Below, piece by piece: positions 7,917-16,078 of a stretch of DNA of 39,491 nt; the first letter of the stretch is position 1, and the number at the start of each line of letters is the position of its first letter. The position numbers were made by a program, and so were the translations under genes. The stretch covers positions 1 to 39,491 of the forward strand of contig JAJZBK010000022.1 of the NCBI GenBank assembly GCA_021798955.1, written 5' to 3'. A model generated the notes under the pieces. The model saw only the letters and a list, made by a program, of their open reading frames with translations. It made no database searches and was not told where the DNA came from. The stretch comes from Actinomycetes bacterium (lineage in GTDB: Bacteria; Actinomycetota; Acidimicrobiia; Acidimicrobiales; RAAP-2).

Positions 7917-8279
7917 CTACAGGTGTGCCGTGCCGGAGCGGGTGACCCGGGGTTGGGCCGCGGTCACGGCCGGTCCAGCACCTGGCTGGCCTCGGACGAC
8001 CCCGGACCGTAGGCGTTCGAGGCGCTCCGCCACGGCAGCCTGGTCCGACAGGGGAACGGTGAGGCCGACCACCTTGCGGCGTGCCGTCGCGCCGTGGAGG
8101 AGCTTCGCCGATCGGGTCGGCAGACCGAGGGCGTCAGTGAGGGCATGGAGCACGGCCCGGTTGGCCCGCCCGTCGTGAGCCGGCTCGGACACGCGGACGA
8201 CGAGGACGCCGTCGTGCGTGCCGGCCACGCGAGTGGTCGACGAGCGCGGCCGGACGTGGACGTCAACCCGCAGGACCAC
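7917..8279 (-). CDS. YggU/DUF167 (UPF0235) family protein
   Basis: About 120 residues. The DUF167 signature is clear: VDVHVRPRSS, then DGVLVVRVSEPAHDGRANRAV, then the K-V-V segment LLHGATARRKVVGLTV. The family is small, widespread and of unknown function. The start is taken as GTG 8279 because it follows GGAAGG and begins at the first family strand; the frame stays open further upstream to 8477 but that part has poor composition. A non-family C-terminal tail of about 35 residues follows. The 7645-7916 stretch holds no gene I can support. Confidence 0.75.
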   Translation of the reverse strand: MVLRVDVHVRPRSSTTRVAGTHDGVLVVRVSEPAHDGRANRAVLHALTDALGLPTRSAKLLHGATARRKVVGLTVPLSDQAAVAERLERLRSGVVRGQPGAGPAVTAAQPRVTRSGTAHL

Positions 8280-8510
8280 GTCGCCGGCCTTCCGCTTCGG
8301 ACCTCCCCGTTCGACGACGTCACACCTCCGACTGGTTGGGGGCGCCGGCGGGAGGCGCGCTCTGGAGCGGGCGCAGTCGGCGACGCACGGTGCCGTCCCA
8401 CCGGTGGTGGTCGCCAGGTTAGTGTCGAGCTGGATCACCTGATCGAGTGATGGTTCCGTCAGGTCTGCTGCCAGCACGCGTCTCGGGAGCTCCCCCGTTG
8501 CCCGTTCGGC

Positions 8511-8635
8511 CGAGGAAGGGCCCGCGCCTGCGGGACGAGGAAGGGCCCGCGCCTGCGGGACGAGGAAGGGCCCGCGCCTGCGGGACGAGGAAGGGCCCGC
8601 GCCTGCGGGACGAGGAAGGGCCCGCGCCTGCGGGA
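8511..8635. repeat. 25-bp tandem repeat, 5 perfect copies
   Basis: Five identical 25-bp units begin at 8511, 8536, 8561, 8586 and 8611; each starts CGAGGAAGGGCCCGCGCC and ends TGCGGGA. The array ends 18 bp before the ATG of the dehydrogenase-like gene and abuts its Shine-Dalgarno. Each unit contains GGGCCC and can pair GCGGG/CCCGC, so the RNA could be structured. The period is not a multiple of 3, so it is unlikely to be coding. Confidence 0.95.
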
Positions 8636-8653
8636 CGAGCGAGGAGGTGCACC

Positions 8654-9742
8654 ATGGTGACGACGGCGTTCAGGCTGGTGGTCTGCGATGGCGACGAGAC
8701 CGGGCAGGAGCTGTTGGACGAGGCGCTGCGGGTCCTCGACCCGGCCGTCATCGGCATCGAGCTCGAGCTCGAGCGGTTCGATCTGTCCTTGGCCAACCGG
8801 CGCAGGACGCACAACGCAGTGGTGCACGAGGCGGCCGAGGCGATGCGGCAGGCCGGGTTCGGGCTCAAGGCGGCGACGATCACGCCGGAGGGGGCGGATG
8901 ACGTCGGCTCTCCCAACCGGATCCTGCGCGAGGGCGTCGGCGGCTCGGTGATCGTCCGCACGGGACGCCGGATCCCTGGCGTGACCCCGCTGGCCCCGGT
9001 GGTGCACCCGATCGCCGTGGTGCGCATGGCCGTCGGCGACGCCTACGGTGCCGAGGAGTGGCGCGACGGGACGCCCGGGACGCCCGACGAGTCGGCCAGC
9101 CGGACCGAGCGGATCACCCGGTCGAGCTGTCGTTTCGTTGCCGAGCACGCCTTCCGCCTCGCCGCCGCCATGAGAGGCGAGGTCTACGGCGGCCCGAAGT
9201 GGACCGTCTCGGCTCGCTACGAAGCGTTGTTGAAAGAGGAGATGGACACGGCAGCATCCCGTCATCCCGGCGTCCCGTACCGGCCGGTGCTCGTCGACGC
9301 CGCCTACGCCGGGCTGCTCAGCGCGTCGGACGACCGGCCCCTCGTGGTCCCCGCCCTCAACCGCGACGGCGACTGCCTGTCGGACCTCGTCCTGGCGCTC
9401 TTCGGGTCGATCGCCGGCGCCGAGTCGGTGCTGTTGGCCTTCGACGCCGACCTCGAGGTGACCGTCGCCATGGCCGAGGCGCCACACGGCACGGCCCCGT
9501 CGCTGGCCGGCAAGGACGTTGCCAACCCGATGGCGATGCTCCTCGCCTGCGCAGCAGTCCTCGACCACGCGGCGAGGCACGGGGGCGATGCCGTCGCCGA
9601 CGCCGGGCGGGCGGTCCGTGACGCCACGCTGGCCGTGGCCGCGGCGGGCACCCGGACGTTCGATCTGGGCGGCAGTGCGTCCACGAGCGAGGTCGTCGAC
9701 GCGGTCGTCGACGCGGTCGCCTCGGCCCGGACGGCGCACTGA
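8654..9742 (+). CDS. Isocitrate/isopropylmalate dehydrogenase superfamily protein, divergent
   Basis: A 362-residue protein; ATG 8654 follows GAGGAGG. The superfamily signature is present as NRDGDCLSDLVLALFGSIAG (about residues 236-256; family N-[LF]-x-G-D-x-x-S-D) and EAPHGTAPSLAGKDVANPMA (about 276-295; family HGSAPDIAGKxIANP, the coenzyme-binding loop). The N-terminus VVCDGDETGQELLDEAL replaces the usual GDGIGPE. The Arg-rich substrate segment reads RTERITRSSCRFVAEHAF. The canonical YTR/Lys catalytic context is not clearly preserved, so I do not name a substrate; an NAD(P)-dependent oxidative decarboxylase is the likely type. The last codons are duplicated in the 54-bp repeat at the 3' end. 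Confidence 0.75.
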   Translation: MVTTAFRLVVCDGDETGQELLDEALRVLDPAVIGIELELERFDLSLANRRRTHNAVVHEAAEAMRQAGFGLKAATITPEGADDVGSPNRILREGVGGSVIVRTGRRIPGVTPLAPVVHPIAVVRMAVGDAYGAEEWRDGTPGTPDESASRTERITRSSCRFVAEHAFRLAAAMRGEVYGGPKWTVSARYEALLKEEMDTAASRHPGVPYRPVLVDAAYAGLLSASDDRPLVVPALNRDGDCLSDLVLALFGSIAGAESVLLAFDADLEVTVAMAEAPHGTAPSLAGKDVANPMAMLLACAAVLDHAARHGGDAVADAGRAVRDATLAVAAAGTRTFDLGGSASTSEVVDAVVDAVASARTAH

Positions 9743-9882
9743 GGAACCAGGCCGCCCGTCGTCGGCGACGCCCCCTCGGCCCGGACGGCGCACTGAGGAA
9801 CCAGGCAGCCCGTCGTCGGCGACGCCCCCTCGGCCCGGACGGCGCACTGAGGAACCAGGCCGCCCGTCGTCGGCCACACCCC
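9721..9882. repeat. 54-bp tandem repeat, 3 copies, spanning a stop codon
   Basis: Units start at 9721, 9775 and 9829 with CTCGGCCCGGACGGCGCACT; copies 1 and 2 are almost identical and copy 3 diverges in its last 10 bp. Copy 1 contains the last codons and TGA of the dehydrogenase-like gene, so each following unit carries an extra copy of that gene end. Confidence 0.95.
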
Positions 9883-9992
9883 GGCCCGTCGCGGGCAGGA
9901 AGCCCGAACGGGTCAGGTGCCAGTCGGCGTCTCGTCGACGAGGGCGCCCTGGCTGGCGGTGACCCGCCCGCCAGCGTCTCGCCGGGCCGAGC

Positions 9993-11402
9993 TCACGGTG
10001 CCGTGGCCCCGGTGCTCCGCCGAGCAGCGGCTTCGACGGCGTCGGAGACCGCCGGCACGACCGCCGGGTTGAACACGCTGGGGACGATGTAGGTGGCCGA
10101 CCGCTCGTTGTCGCCGACGACGCCGGCGAGGGCCCGGGCCGCCGCCAGCTCCATCTCCTCGGTGATGGTGCGGGCACCCGAGCGCAGCAGGCCGCGGAAG
10201 AACCCCGGGAACACGAGCACGTTGTTGATCTGGTTCGGCTGGTCGCTCCGACCGGTCGCCACCACGGCGGCGTGACGTCGGGCGATCGCCGGTTGCACCT
10301 CGGGGTCCGGGTTGGCGAGCGCGAAGACGACGGCGCCCTCGCGCATCGACGACAGGTGCTCGGCGCTCACCAGTCCCGGTCCGGACACACCGACCAGGAC
10401 GTCGGCGCCTTCGATGGCATCCCCGAGCGTGCCGGTCCGGCCGGCGAGGTTGGTGTGCGCGGCGACCCAGGCACGGTCCTCGTCGAGACCGCTGGTCGTA
10501 CCGGTGAGGATCCCCTGGCGGTCGACGGCGGTGACGTCCCCGATGCCGGCGGCGAGCAGCAGCCGGGTGATCGCCGTGCCGGCCGCCCCGATGCCGAGCA
10601 CGACCGCCCGGACGTCGCCGAGCTCCTTGCCCACGACTCGCAGGGCATTCAGCAGCCCGGCAAGCACGACGATCGCCGTCCCGTGCTGGTCGTCGTGGAA
10701 GACCGGGATGTCGAGCGCGGCGCGCAGACGCCGCTCGATGACGAAGCACCGGGGCGCAGCGATGTCTTCGAGGTTGATCCCGCCATAGGAGGGGGCGATC
10801 AGTTCGACCGTACGGACGATCTCGTCGACGTCGTGGCTGTCGATGCACACCGGCCAGGCGTCGACTCCGCCGAACCGTTGGAACAGCGCTGCCTTGCCTT
10901 CCATCACCGGCAGGGCGGCAGCTGGCCCGAGGTCGCCCAGCCCCAGGACGGCTGAGCCGTCGGTGACGACGGCCACCGTGTTGCGCTTGATGGTGAGGTT
11001 GCGCGCCGTAGCGGGATCGGCGGCGATCGCCTGGCAGACCCGGGCGACGCCGGGCGTGTAGGCCATCGACAGGTCGTCGCGCGTCTTGAGAGGGACCTTC
11101 GGGACCACCGTGATGAGCCCGCCGAGGTGGACCAGCATGGTGCGGTCGCTCACCGCCCGGACCCGAGCGCCGCCGAGCCCCTCGATCGCCTGGCGCAGGC
11201 GGTCGGCGTGGTCCTCGTCGACGGCGTTGCAGGTCACGTCGAAGACGATCTCGTCGGCCGGGTCAGTATGGGCCTCGACGACGTCGAGGGCCACGATGCT
11301 GGCACCGTCGGCGGCGATGAGCGTGGTGACCGCTCCGATCTGGCGTGCGTCGGACAGGACGATGCGCAGGGTGACCGAGAACGAGGCGCTGGGGGGGTTC
11401 AT
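9993..11402 (-). CDS. NAD(P)-dependent malic enzyme with N-terminal ACT domain
   Basis: About 469 residues; oxidative decarboxylation of malate to pyruvate. Residues 6-80 fit an ACT-type regulatory domain ([20 protein letters not shown]). The malic N-domain has [11 protein letters not shown] (Tyr115 in the catalytic position), [20 protein letters not shown] and MEGKAALF (Lys170). The metal-binding ED is in INLEDIAAP (212-213) and HDDQHGTAI (237-243), and the Rossmann motif [11 protein letters not shown] is at about 268-278. ATG 11402 has GGAGGTGG upstream; a longer in-frame start at 11477 overlaps the upstream gene. It lies 71 nt after the last gene of the hydrogenase-like operon, so co-transcription is possible. 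Confidence 0.92.
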   Translation of the reverse strand: MNPPSASFSVTLRIVLSDARQIGAVTTLIAADGASIVALDVVEAHTDPADEIVFDVTCNAVDEDHADRLRQAIEGLGGARVRAVSDRTMLVHLGGLITVVPKVPLKTRDDLSMAYTPGVARVCQAIAADPATARNLTIKRNTVAVVTDGSAVLGLGDLGPAAALPVMEGKAALFQRFGGVDAWPVCIDSHDVDEIVRTVELIAPSYGGINLEDIAAPRCFVIERRLRAALDIPVFHDDQHGTAIVVLAGLLNALRVVGKELGDVRAVVLGIGAAGTAITRLLLAAGIGDVTAVDRQGILTGTTSGLDEDRAWVAAHTNLAGRTGTLGDAIEGADVLVGVSGPGLVSAEHLSSMREGAVVFALANPDPEVQPAIARRHAAVVATGRSDQPNQINNVLVFPGFFRGLLRSGARTITEEMELAAARALAGVVGDNERSATYIVPSVFNPAVVPAVSDAVEAAARRSTGATAP

Positions 11403-11473
11403 GGTGCCACCTCCTCGGTGGTGCGGACGCTTCGGGACGGAGGGACGGCCACGGGTGGTCGACGGATGGTCTG

Positions 11474-12979
11474 TCACAGGTCGTTGCCGGCGTAGGAGAG
11501 GTTGAAGCTCTTGTTGGCCAGAGGGAAGTCGGGGACGATGGTGTCGGCGAGAGCGACCGACAGCGCCGGCCAGGTGAGGAACGACGGGTCGACGATCTTG
11601 GCACGGGTGAGCTGGCCGCGGTCGTCGACCTCGACCCGGTGGACGATCGTGCCCCGCCAGCCTTCCACGATCCCCAGGCCCGATCCACCCCGCTGAGGCA
11701 GGTCGTCCACGCCCGCCGTCAGGGCCCGGACGTGCCCGGTCAGCTCGGCCACGAGCCGGAGCGAGGCGGTGACCTCGCGGGCCCGGACCGTGAAGCGGGC
11801 GGCAACGTCACCGGCCTCCTCGACGACTGGCGTCAGGCCGGTCTCGAGGTCGCAGAAGGGGTGCGCCACCCGGGCGTCGGTGGCGATCCCCGACGCCCGG
11901 GCGACCACCCCGAGGACCCCGATGGCCTCGGCGTCGCCGCGGGAGAGGACGGCTGTCCCCACGAAGCGGTCCATGACCACGGTGTTGGAGGTGGCCAGCT
12001 CGACGAGGTCGCCGACACCTGCGGCGATCTCGGCCAGCTCGGCGTCGGTCGGAAGGCGGCGGAGCTCAGCACCGCCGGGTCGGATGGCACCGCGTAAGAG
12101 GCGGTGCCCGGTGACCTCGCCAGCCAGGCGCAGGAGCCGCTCGCGCAGGGTGAGCGCACGGGCCTGGGCGATGCCGAAGCCAGCGTCGTTGCAGAGGGCG
12201 CCGAGGTCGGTGACGTGGTTGGTGATCCGCTCCAGCTCGACCACGATCGCCCGCAGCACGTGGGCGCTCTGGGGGACCTCGACGCCCAGGGCTTCTTCGA
12301 CGGCGAGGCAGTAGGCTAGAGCGTGTGCGGCGGCGGTGTCTCCCGAGATTCGCTCGGAGAGCACGACGCCATGGTCGACCGGGTGGCCTTCGAAGAGCCG
12401 TTCGATGCCGCGGTGGACGAACCACAGGCGGGCCTTCATCTTGAGGATGCTCTCGCCGACCACCGAGAAGCGGAAGTGGCCGGGCTCGATCAACCCGGCG
12501 TGGACGGGGCCGACGGGGATCTCGTAGACGCCGGGGCCGTCCACAGGAACGAAGGGGAACGACTCGGCGTCCTCGCTCATGGCTGGTACGGGCCCGGCAC
12601 CGCGGCGCAAGGGGTACCAGTCGGCTGGCCACTGCTGGTGCCGCACCAGCGGGCGCAGGAAGGGATGACCGACCGGCTCGACGCCGAAGAGGTCGTGGAG
12701 CTCGCGCTCGAAGCGGCTGGCGGGGAACGACCAGGCGGCCAGGGAGGGGACGGCAGGGTGGTCGGGGTCGAGGAGGACCTCGAGCTCGACGCGACGGTCG
12801 GGAGGACCGGCACACAGGACGTACACCACCCGGACGGCGTGGCCGTCGTCGTGCCCGGCCACGAGGGCCAGGCGGAAGCCGGCCTCGAGCAGCGCGCCGG
12901 CGCGGGTGGGGAGATCGAGCGCGGCGACGACCTCGCTGGTGCGCACCGGTGCGAGGTCCGGTCGCTGGTTGTCGGTCAC
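11474..12979 (-). CDS. Ehr/HycE-like large subunit lacking the Ni-Fe cysteines
   Basis: 501 residues, GTG start overlapping the previous stop (GTGA). Residues 1-125 resemble the NuoC/HycE N-terminal domain (FERELHDLFGVEP, RPLVRHQQWPADWYP) and about 150-501 resemble NuoD/HycE (PVGPVHAGLIEPGHFRFSV, KARLWFVHRGIERLFEG, ELERITNHVTDLG). Where hydrogenases have E-R-[IV]-C-G-x-C, this reads ERISGD (209-214); the C-terminal D-P-C-x-x-C is replaced by KSFNLSYAGNDL at the very end. All four Ni-Fe ligands are therefore missing, as in the Ehr group and, from memory, the M. tuberculosis Rv0087 locus. It cannot be a classical hydrogenase; the electron acceptor or ligand is unknown. Confidence 0.9.
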   Translation of the reverse strand: MTDNQRPDLAPVRTSEVVAALDLPTRAGALLEAGFRLALVAGHDDGHAVRVVYVLCAGPPDRRVELEVLLDPDHPAVPSLAAWSFPASRFERELHDLFGVEPVGHPFLRPLVRHQQWPADWYPLRRGAGPVPAMSEDAESFPFVPVDGPGVYEIPVGPVHAGLIEPGHFRFSVVGESILKMKARLWFVHRGIERLFEGHPVDHGVVLSERISGDTAAAHALAYCLAVEEALGVEVPQSAHVLRAIVVELERITNHVTDLGALCNDAGFGIAQARALTLRERLLRLAGEVTGHRLLRGAIRPGGAELRRLPTDAELAEIAAGVGDLVELATSNTVVMDRFVGTAVLSRGDAEAIGVLGVVARASGIATDARVAHPFCDLETGLTPVVEEAGDVAARFTVRAREVTASLRLVAELTGHVRALTAGVDDLPQRGGSGLGIVEGWRGTIVHRVEVDDRGQLTRAKIVDPSFLTWPALSVALADTIVPDFPLANKSFNLSYAGNDL

Positions 12980-14436
12980 CGGACGACGACCCGGGCAGCG
13001 GCGTCGAGGAGCGACTGGAGCGGCCACGCGGACAGCCCGAAGAACGCGCAGGCGACGAGGCCACCGACAAGCGGGATCCCCACCAGCCGCGACGTCGCCG
13101 ACGGCGTGCCGTCGCGTCCGCCGAGGAGGAGGTGGCGCCCGCGGGTCATCACCGCGACGAAGATGACGGCCATCGCCGCCAGCGAGAGGGCAGCGGCCCA
13201 GCCGAGGCCGACGGCCACCTCGCCGCGGATCATGCCGAGCTCGCTCACGAACAGGCTGAAGGGCGGCAGCCCCAGCAGGGCGACGAGACCGAAACCGAGG
13301 ATCCCGCCGAGGAGCGGCCGCCGGGCGAGGAGTGCCGGCACGCGTTCGATCTCACTGGTGCCCTCGACGACCAGGACCTCGCCCGAGGCGAGGAAGAGCA
13401 CGGCCTTGGCAAGCCCGTGGCCCAGGATGTGCAGGAGCACCGCGGCGATGGCGAGCGTGGTGCCGGCCGCCGCCCCCAGGGCGATGAGGCCCATGTGCTC
13501 GATGCTGCTGTAGGCGAACATGCGCTTGAGGTCGCGCTGGGTGAGGAGCAGGGAGGCGGCGACCAGGAGCGACACCAACCCGACGATGACGAGGAGCATG
13601 CGGGTGAATTCCAAGCCGAGGGCGCCGTCGGCCACTGCCTTGAACCGGAGGAGGGCGTAGAAGGCGACGGCGAGCAGCACGCCCGACATGAGCGCGGACA
13701 CGGGAGCGGGTGCCTGGCTGTGGGCGTCGGGGAGCCAGCTGTGCAACGGAGCGAGCCCGACCTTGGTGCCGTAGCCCAGGACGATGAGGGCCATGGCGAG
13801 TCGCATCACACCGGGGTCGAGGTGGTGCGAGGCGCTCATGAGCGAGGTCCAGTCGAGGACCGAGGCACCCCGCGGGTGCCCGGGGGCGTGGAGCGCGGCG
13901 AAGTAGACGAGCACGGTGCCGAGGAACGCCAGGGCGATGCCGACCGAGCAGATGAGGACGTACTTCCATGACGCTTCGAGGGCCTTGTCGCTGCCGCGGT
14001 GGCCGACGAGGAAGGTGGTGGCGATCGTCGTCGCCTCGACGGCCACCCACACTGCTCCGAGGTTGGCCGACAGGACCGCGGCGAGCATGCATGCCACGAA
14101 GACCTGGACGAGGAACGTGTAGCGGGAGGCGTGACGGGCCCCGTGCTCCCCACTGGCGATCTCGACTTCGAGGTAGCGGATCGACTGGACCGACGCCAGG
14201 AGCGCGATGACGCCGATGACGACGACCATGAACGCGCTGAGCGCGTCGGCGCGCAGGGCTCCGTCGAGCCCGGAGGTGACGTGGCGATGCGTGGCGTGGG
14301 CGGCCGTGGCGATGCCGAGGCCGAACACGGTGGCGTTGGCTGCGACCATCGTCCAGCCGACCGGACGACGCCAGGGGAGCACAGCGCCGAACAGGCCGGC
14401 GGCAAGCGGGACGCAGACGATGGCGACGAGGAGCAT
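12976..14436 (-). CDS. HyfF-like antiporter-type membrane subunit
   Basis: 486 residues, about 13-14 hydrophobic helices, NuoN/M/MrpD-like. Ion-path residues of this family are visible: Glu in WVAVEATTIATTFLVGHRG (TM5), Lys in GYGTKVGLAPLHSWLPDAHS (TM7), and the Ser/Met-rich PVSALMSGVLLAVAFYALLR. LKRMFAYSSIEHMGLI is the loop before TM9. Start ATG 14436 shares one base with the stop of the HyfE-like gene (TGATG); the longer upstream frame has no family similarity. Likely pumps protons or sodium as part of the complex. Confidence 0.9.
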   Translation of the reverse strand: MLLVAIVCVPLAAGLFGAVLPWRRPVGWTMVAANATVFGLGIATAAHATHRHVTSGLDGALRADALSAFMVVVIGVIALLASVQSIRYLEVEIASGEHGARHASRYTFLVQVFVACMLAAVLSANLGAVWVAVEATTIATTFLVGHRGSDKALEASWKYVLICSVGIALAFLGTVLVYFAALHAPGHPRGASVLDWTSLMSASHHLDPGVMRLAMALIVLGYGTKVGLAPLHSWLPDAHSQAPAPVSALMSGVLLAVAFYALLRFKAVADGALGLEFTRMLLVIVGLVSLLVAASLLLTQRDLKRMFAYSSIEHMGLIALGAAAGTTLAIAAVLLHILGHGLAKAVLFLASGEVLVVEGTSEIERVPALLARRPLLGGILGFGLVALLGLPPFSLFVSELGMIRGEVAVGLGWAAALSLAAMAVIFVAVMTRGRHLLLGGRDGTPSATSRLVGIPLVGGLVACAFFGLSAWPLQSLLDAAARVVVR

Positions 14437-15095
14437 CAGTCGTGGAGCTCGCGGAGCTGGTCGAGGTCGACGTGGCCGAAGCGGGCCCGGATGGTCGTCG
14501 CCAGCACCTGCAACATGGCGACGACCAACAGGAGGTCGAAGGAGGCGCCGAGCTCGACGAGGAGCGGTACCCCGGCAGTGAGGAGGAAGGCGACGAGGGC
14601 GATCCCGTTGTCCACCAGGAGCAGCCCGACGATCTGGGAGACCGCCTTGCGCCGGGTGACGAGCACGAAGAACCCGACGAGCACCGTGGCCAACCCCAGC
14701 GGGACGAGCCGGGTGAGGCGGTCGGGGGCGAGCGCGGTGATCCGGCCGGCGACGAGGTAGGAGAGGACCACCAGGGCCCCTGCGGCGACGAGTGAGGCCG
14801 GAACGTTCACCAGGGGAGCGGTCTCCCGGCTGCCCGGATCGGCCCGGACCACTCGGGCGAGGAGCCCCGGGACGACGCCCCCCTTGGCGAGGAGGACCAC
14901 GCCGGCGACCACGCCGAGGCCGAGGTTGCCGTCGCTGACGGCGAGCACCGCTGCCAGGGCGGACAGGGCTGCCCCCTGGAGCGCCAGGATCGGGATGAGA
15001 GCACGCAGGTCCTTGCGCCACAGGGCGAGGACCGCCCCGGCCAGCACCACCCCCGCGGCCAGCTCGGCCACGTCGAACGCCGGGTGGGAGCTCAT
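14436..15095 (-). CDS. HyfE-like small membrane subunit
   Basis: 219 residues with about six helices. Segments such as LGLGVVAGVVLLAKGGVVPGLL and the C-terminal VSQIVGLLLVDNGIALVAFLL and FDLLLVVAMLQVLATTIRARFG match HyfE/HycP-type (NuoK-like) subunits; DNGI sits at the acidic position conserved in NuoK-like helices. ATG 15095 overlaps the preceding stop (ATGA). Position between the HyfC- and HyfF-like genes is that of hyf-type and Rv0082-Rv0087-type operons. Confidence 0.85.
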   Translation of the reverse strand: MSSHPAFDVAELAAGVVLAGAVLALWRKDLRALIPILALQGAALSALAAVLAVSDGNLGLGVVAGVVLLAKGGVVPGLLARVVRADPGSRETAPLVNVPASLVAAGALVVLSYLVAGRITALAPDRLTRLVPLGLATVLVGFFVLVTRRKAVSQIVGLLLVDNGIALVAFLLTAGVPLLVELGASFDLLLVVAMLQVLATTIRARFGHVDLDQLRELHD

Positions 15096-16078
15096 CTCGT
15101 GACCAGGCCGGTCGTGACGGCGACGACGGCGAGGACGAAGCCACCGGCGAGCAGCTCGGGGACCCGGAACAGCCGGAGCTTGGCCGTCGAGACCTCGACG
15201 AGGGCGACGAGACCGGCGAGGACCGCCAGCTTGGCGCCGAGCACGACGAGCCCGACGAGGAGGGCACCCCCGCTCCCGGACGAGTCGATGCCCCAGGGGA
15301 GGAAGAGGTTGGCCACCAGCCCGAGCAGCAGGGCGAGGCGCATCGCCTCGCCGGCCGTGACGAGCGCCAGGTCGGGTCCGCCGTGCTCGAGGACCATCGC
15401 CTCGTGGACCATGGTCAGCTCGAGGTGGGTCGACGGGTTGTCGACCGGAATGCGGCCCGTCTCGGCGATGACCACGACGACGAGGGCGACAAGCGCCAGG
15501 AGCCGTTGCGGACTGGCCACCCATCCAGGGTGGGCGAGGGTGGCGGTGACGATGGCCGGCAGGTTGGACGTGCGGGCTTGGACGGCAAGGGCGAGGATGG
15601 CGACGAGCAGTGCCGGCTCGGAGATGGCTCCGATGGTCATGGCCCGGCTCGACCCCATGCCGCCGAAGGCCGTCCCGGCGTCGAGGCCGTCGAGAGCGAG
15701 CGCCACCGACCCCATGAGCAGGAGGTAGACGACGACGAAGACGTCGGCGCCACCGGCGAGGACGGGGTGAGTGGTGACGAGCGGCGTGAGGGCGGTGGCC
15801 ACCATCGCCGACGCCACCAGCACGAGCGGGGCCAAGGAGGCGACGACGCTCGTGTGCTCGGCCCGGACCGCCTCCTTGCGCACCAGCTTGCGAAGATCCG
15901 CCAGCACCTGGCCGACCGGCGGGCCGACGCGACCTTCGGCTCGGGCGCGGACCTTGGCCATCAGTCCGAGGAGCAGGGGGCCGGCGACGGCGACGACGGC
16001 CACCTGCAGGACCGATGTCCCGACCCGCACCGCGAAGCCCGGGCTTGCCGCGGCGAGGGAGGTGAGGACGAGGGTCAC
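15092..16078 (-). CDS. HyfC/HycD-like membrane subunit (NuoH homologue)
   Basis: 328 residues, GTG start overlapping the previous stop (GTGA). The NuoH/HycD cytosolic-loop signatures are present: RAEGRVGPPVGQVLADLRKL with KLVRKEAV following, and ETGRIPVDNPSTHLELTMVH with EAMVLEHGGPDLAL following. These acidic and arginine residues line the entry of the quinone/E-channel region in complex I and sit against the large and small subunits in group 4 hydrogenases. About eight membrane helices. Confidence 0.92.
   Translation of the reverse strand: MTLVLTSLAAASPGFAVRVGTSVLQVAVVAVAGPLLLGLMAKVRARAEGRVGPPVGQVLADLRKLVRKEAVRAEHTSVVASLAPLVLVASAMVATALTPLVTTHPVLAGGADVFVVVYLLLMGSVALALDGLDAGTAFGGMGSSRAMTIGAISEPALLVAILALAVQARTSNLPAIVTATLAHPGWVASPQRLLALVALVVVVIAETGRIPVDNPSTHLELTMVHEAMVLEHGGPDLALVTAGEAMRLALLLGLVANLFLPWGIDSSGSGGALLVGLVVLGAKLAVLAGLVALVEVSTAKLRLFRVPELLAGGFVLAVVAVTTGLVTR

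Noticed and set aside
8511..8635. CRISPR-like array
   Set aside because: Units are contiguous with no variable spacers and no cas genes are nearby; the same holds for the other tandem arrays.
8447..8653. N-terminal extension of the dehydrogenase-like gene through the 25-bp repeats
   Set aside because: The repeat is not a multiple of 3 and yields low-complexity peptide; ATG 8654 with GAGGAGG matches the family N-terminus.
12323..15728. Several long plus-strand ORFs across the Ehr operon
   Set aside because: They are antisense shadows of GC-rich genes, with Arg/Pro/Gly-biased products and no domains, while the minus-strand frames match known families end to end.
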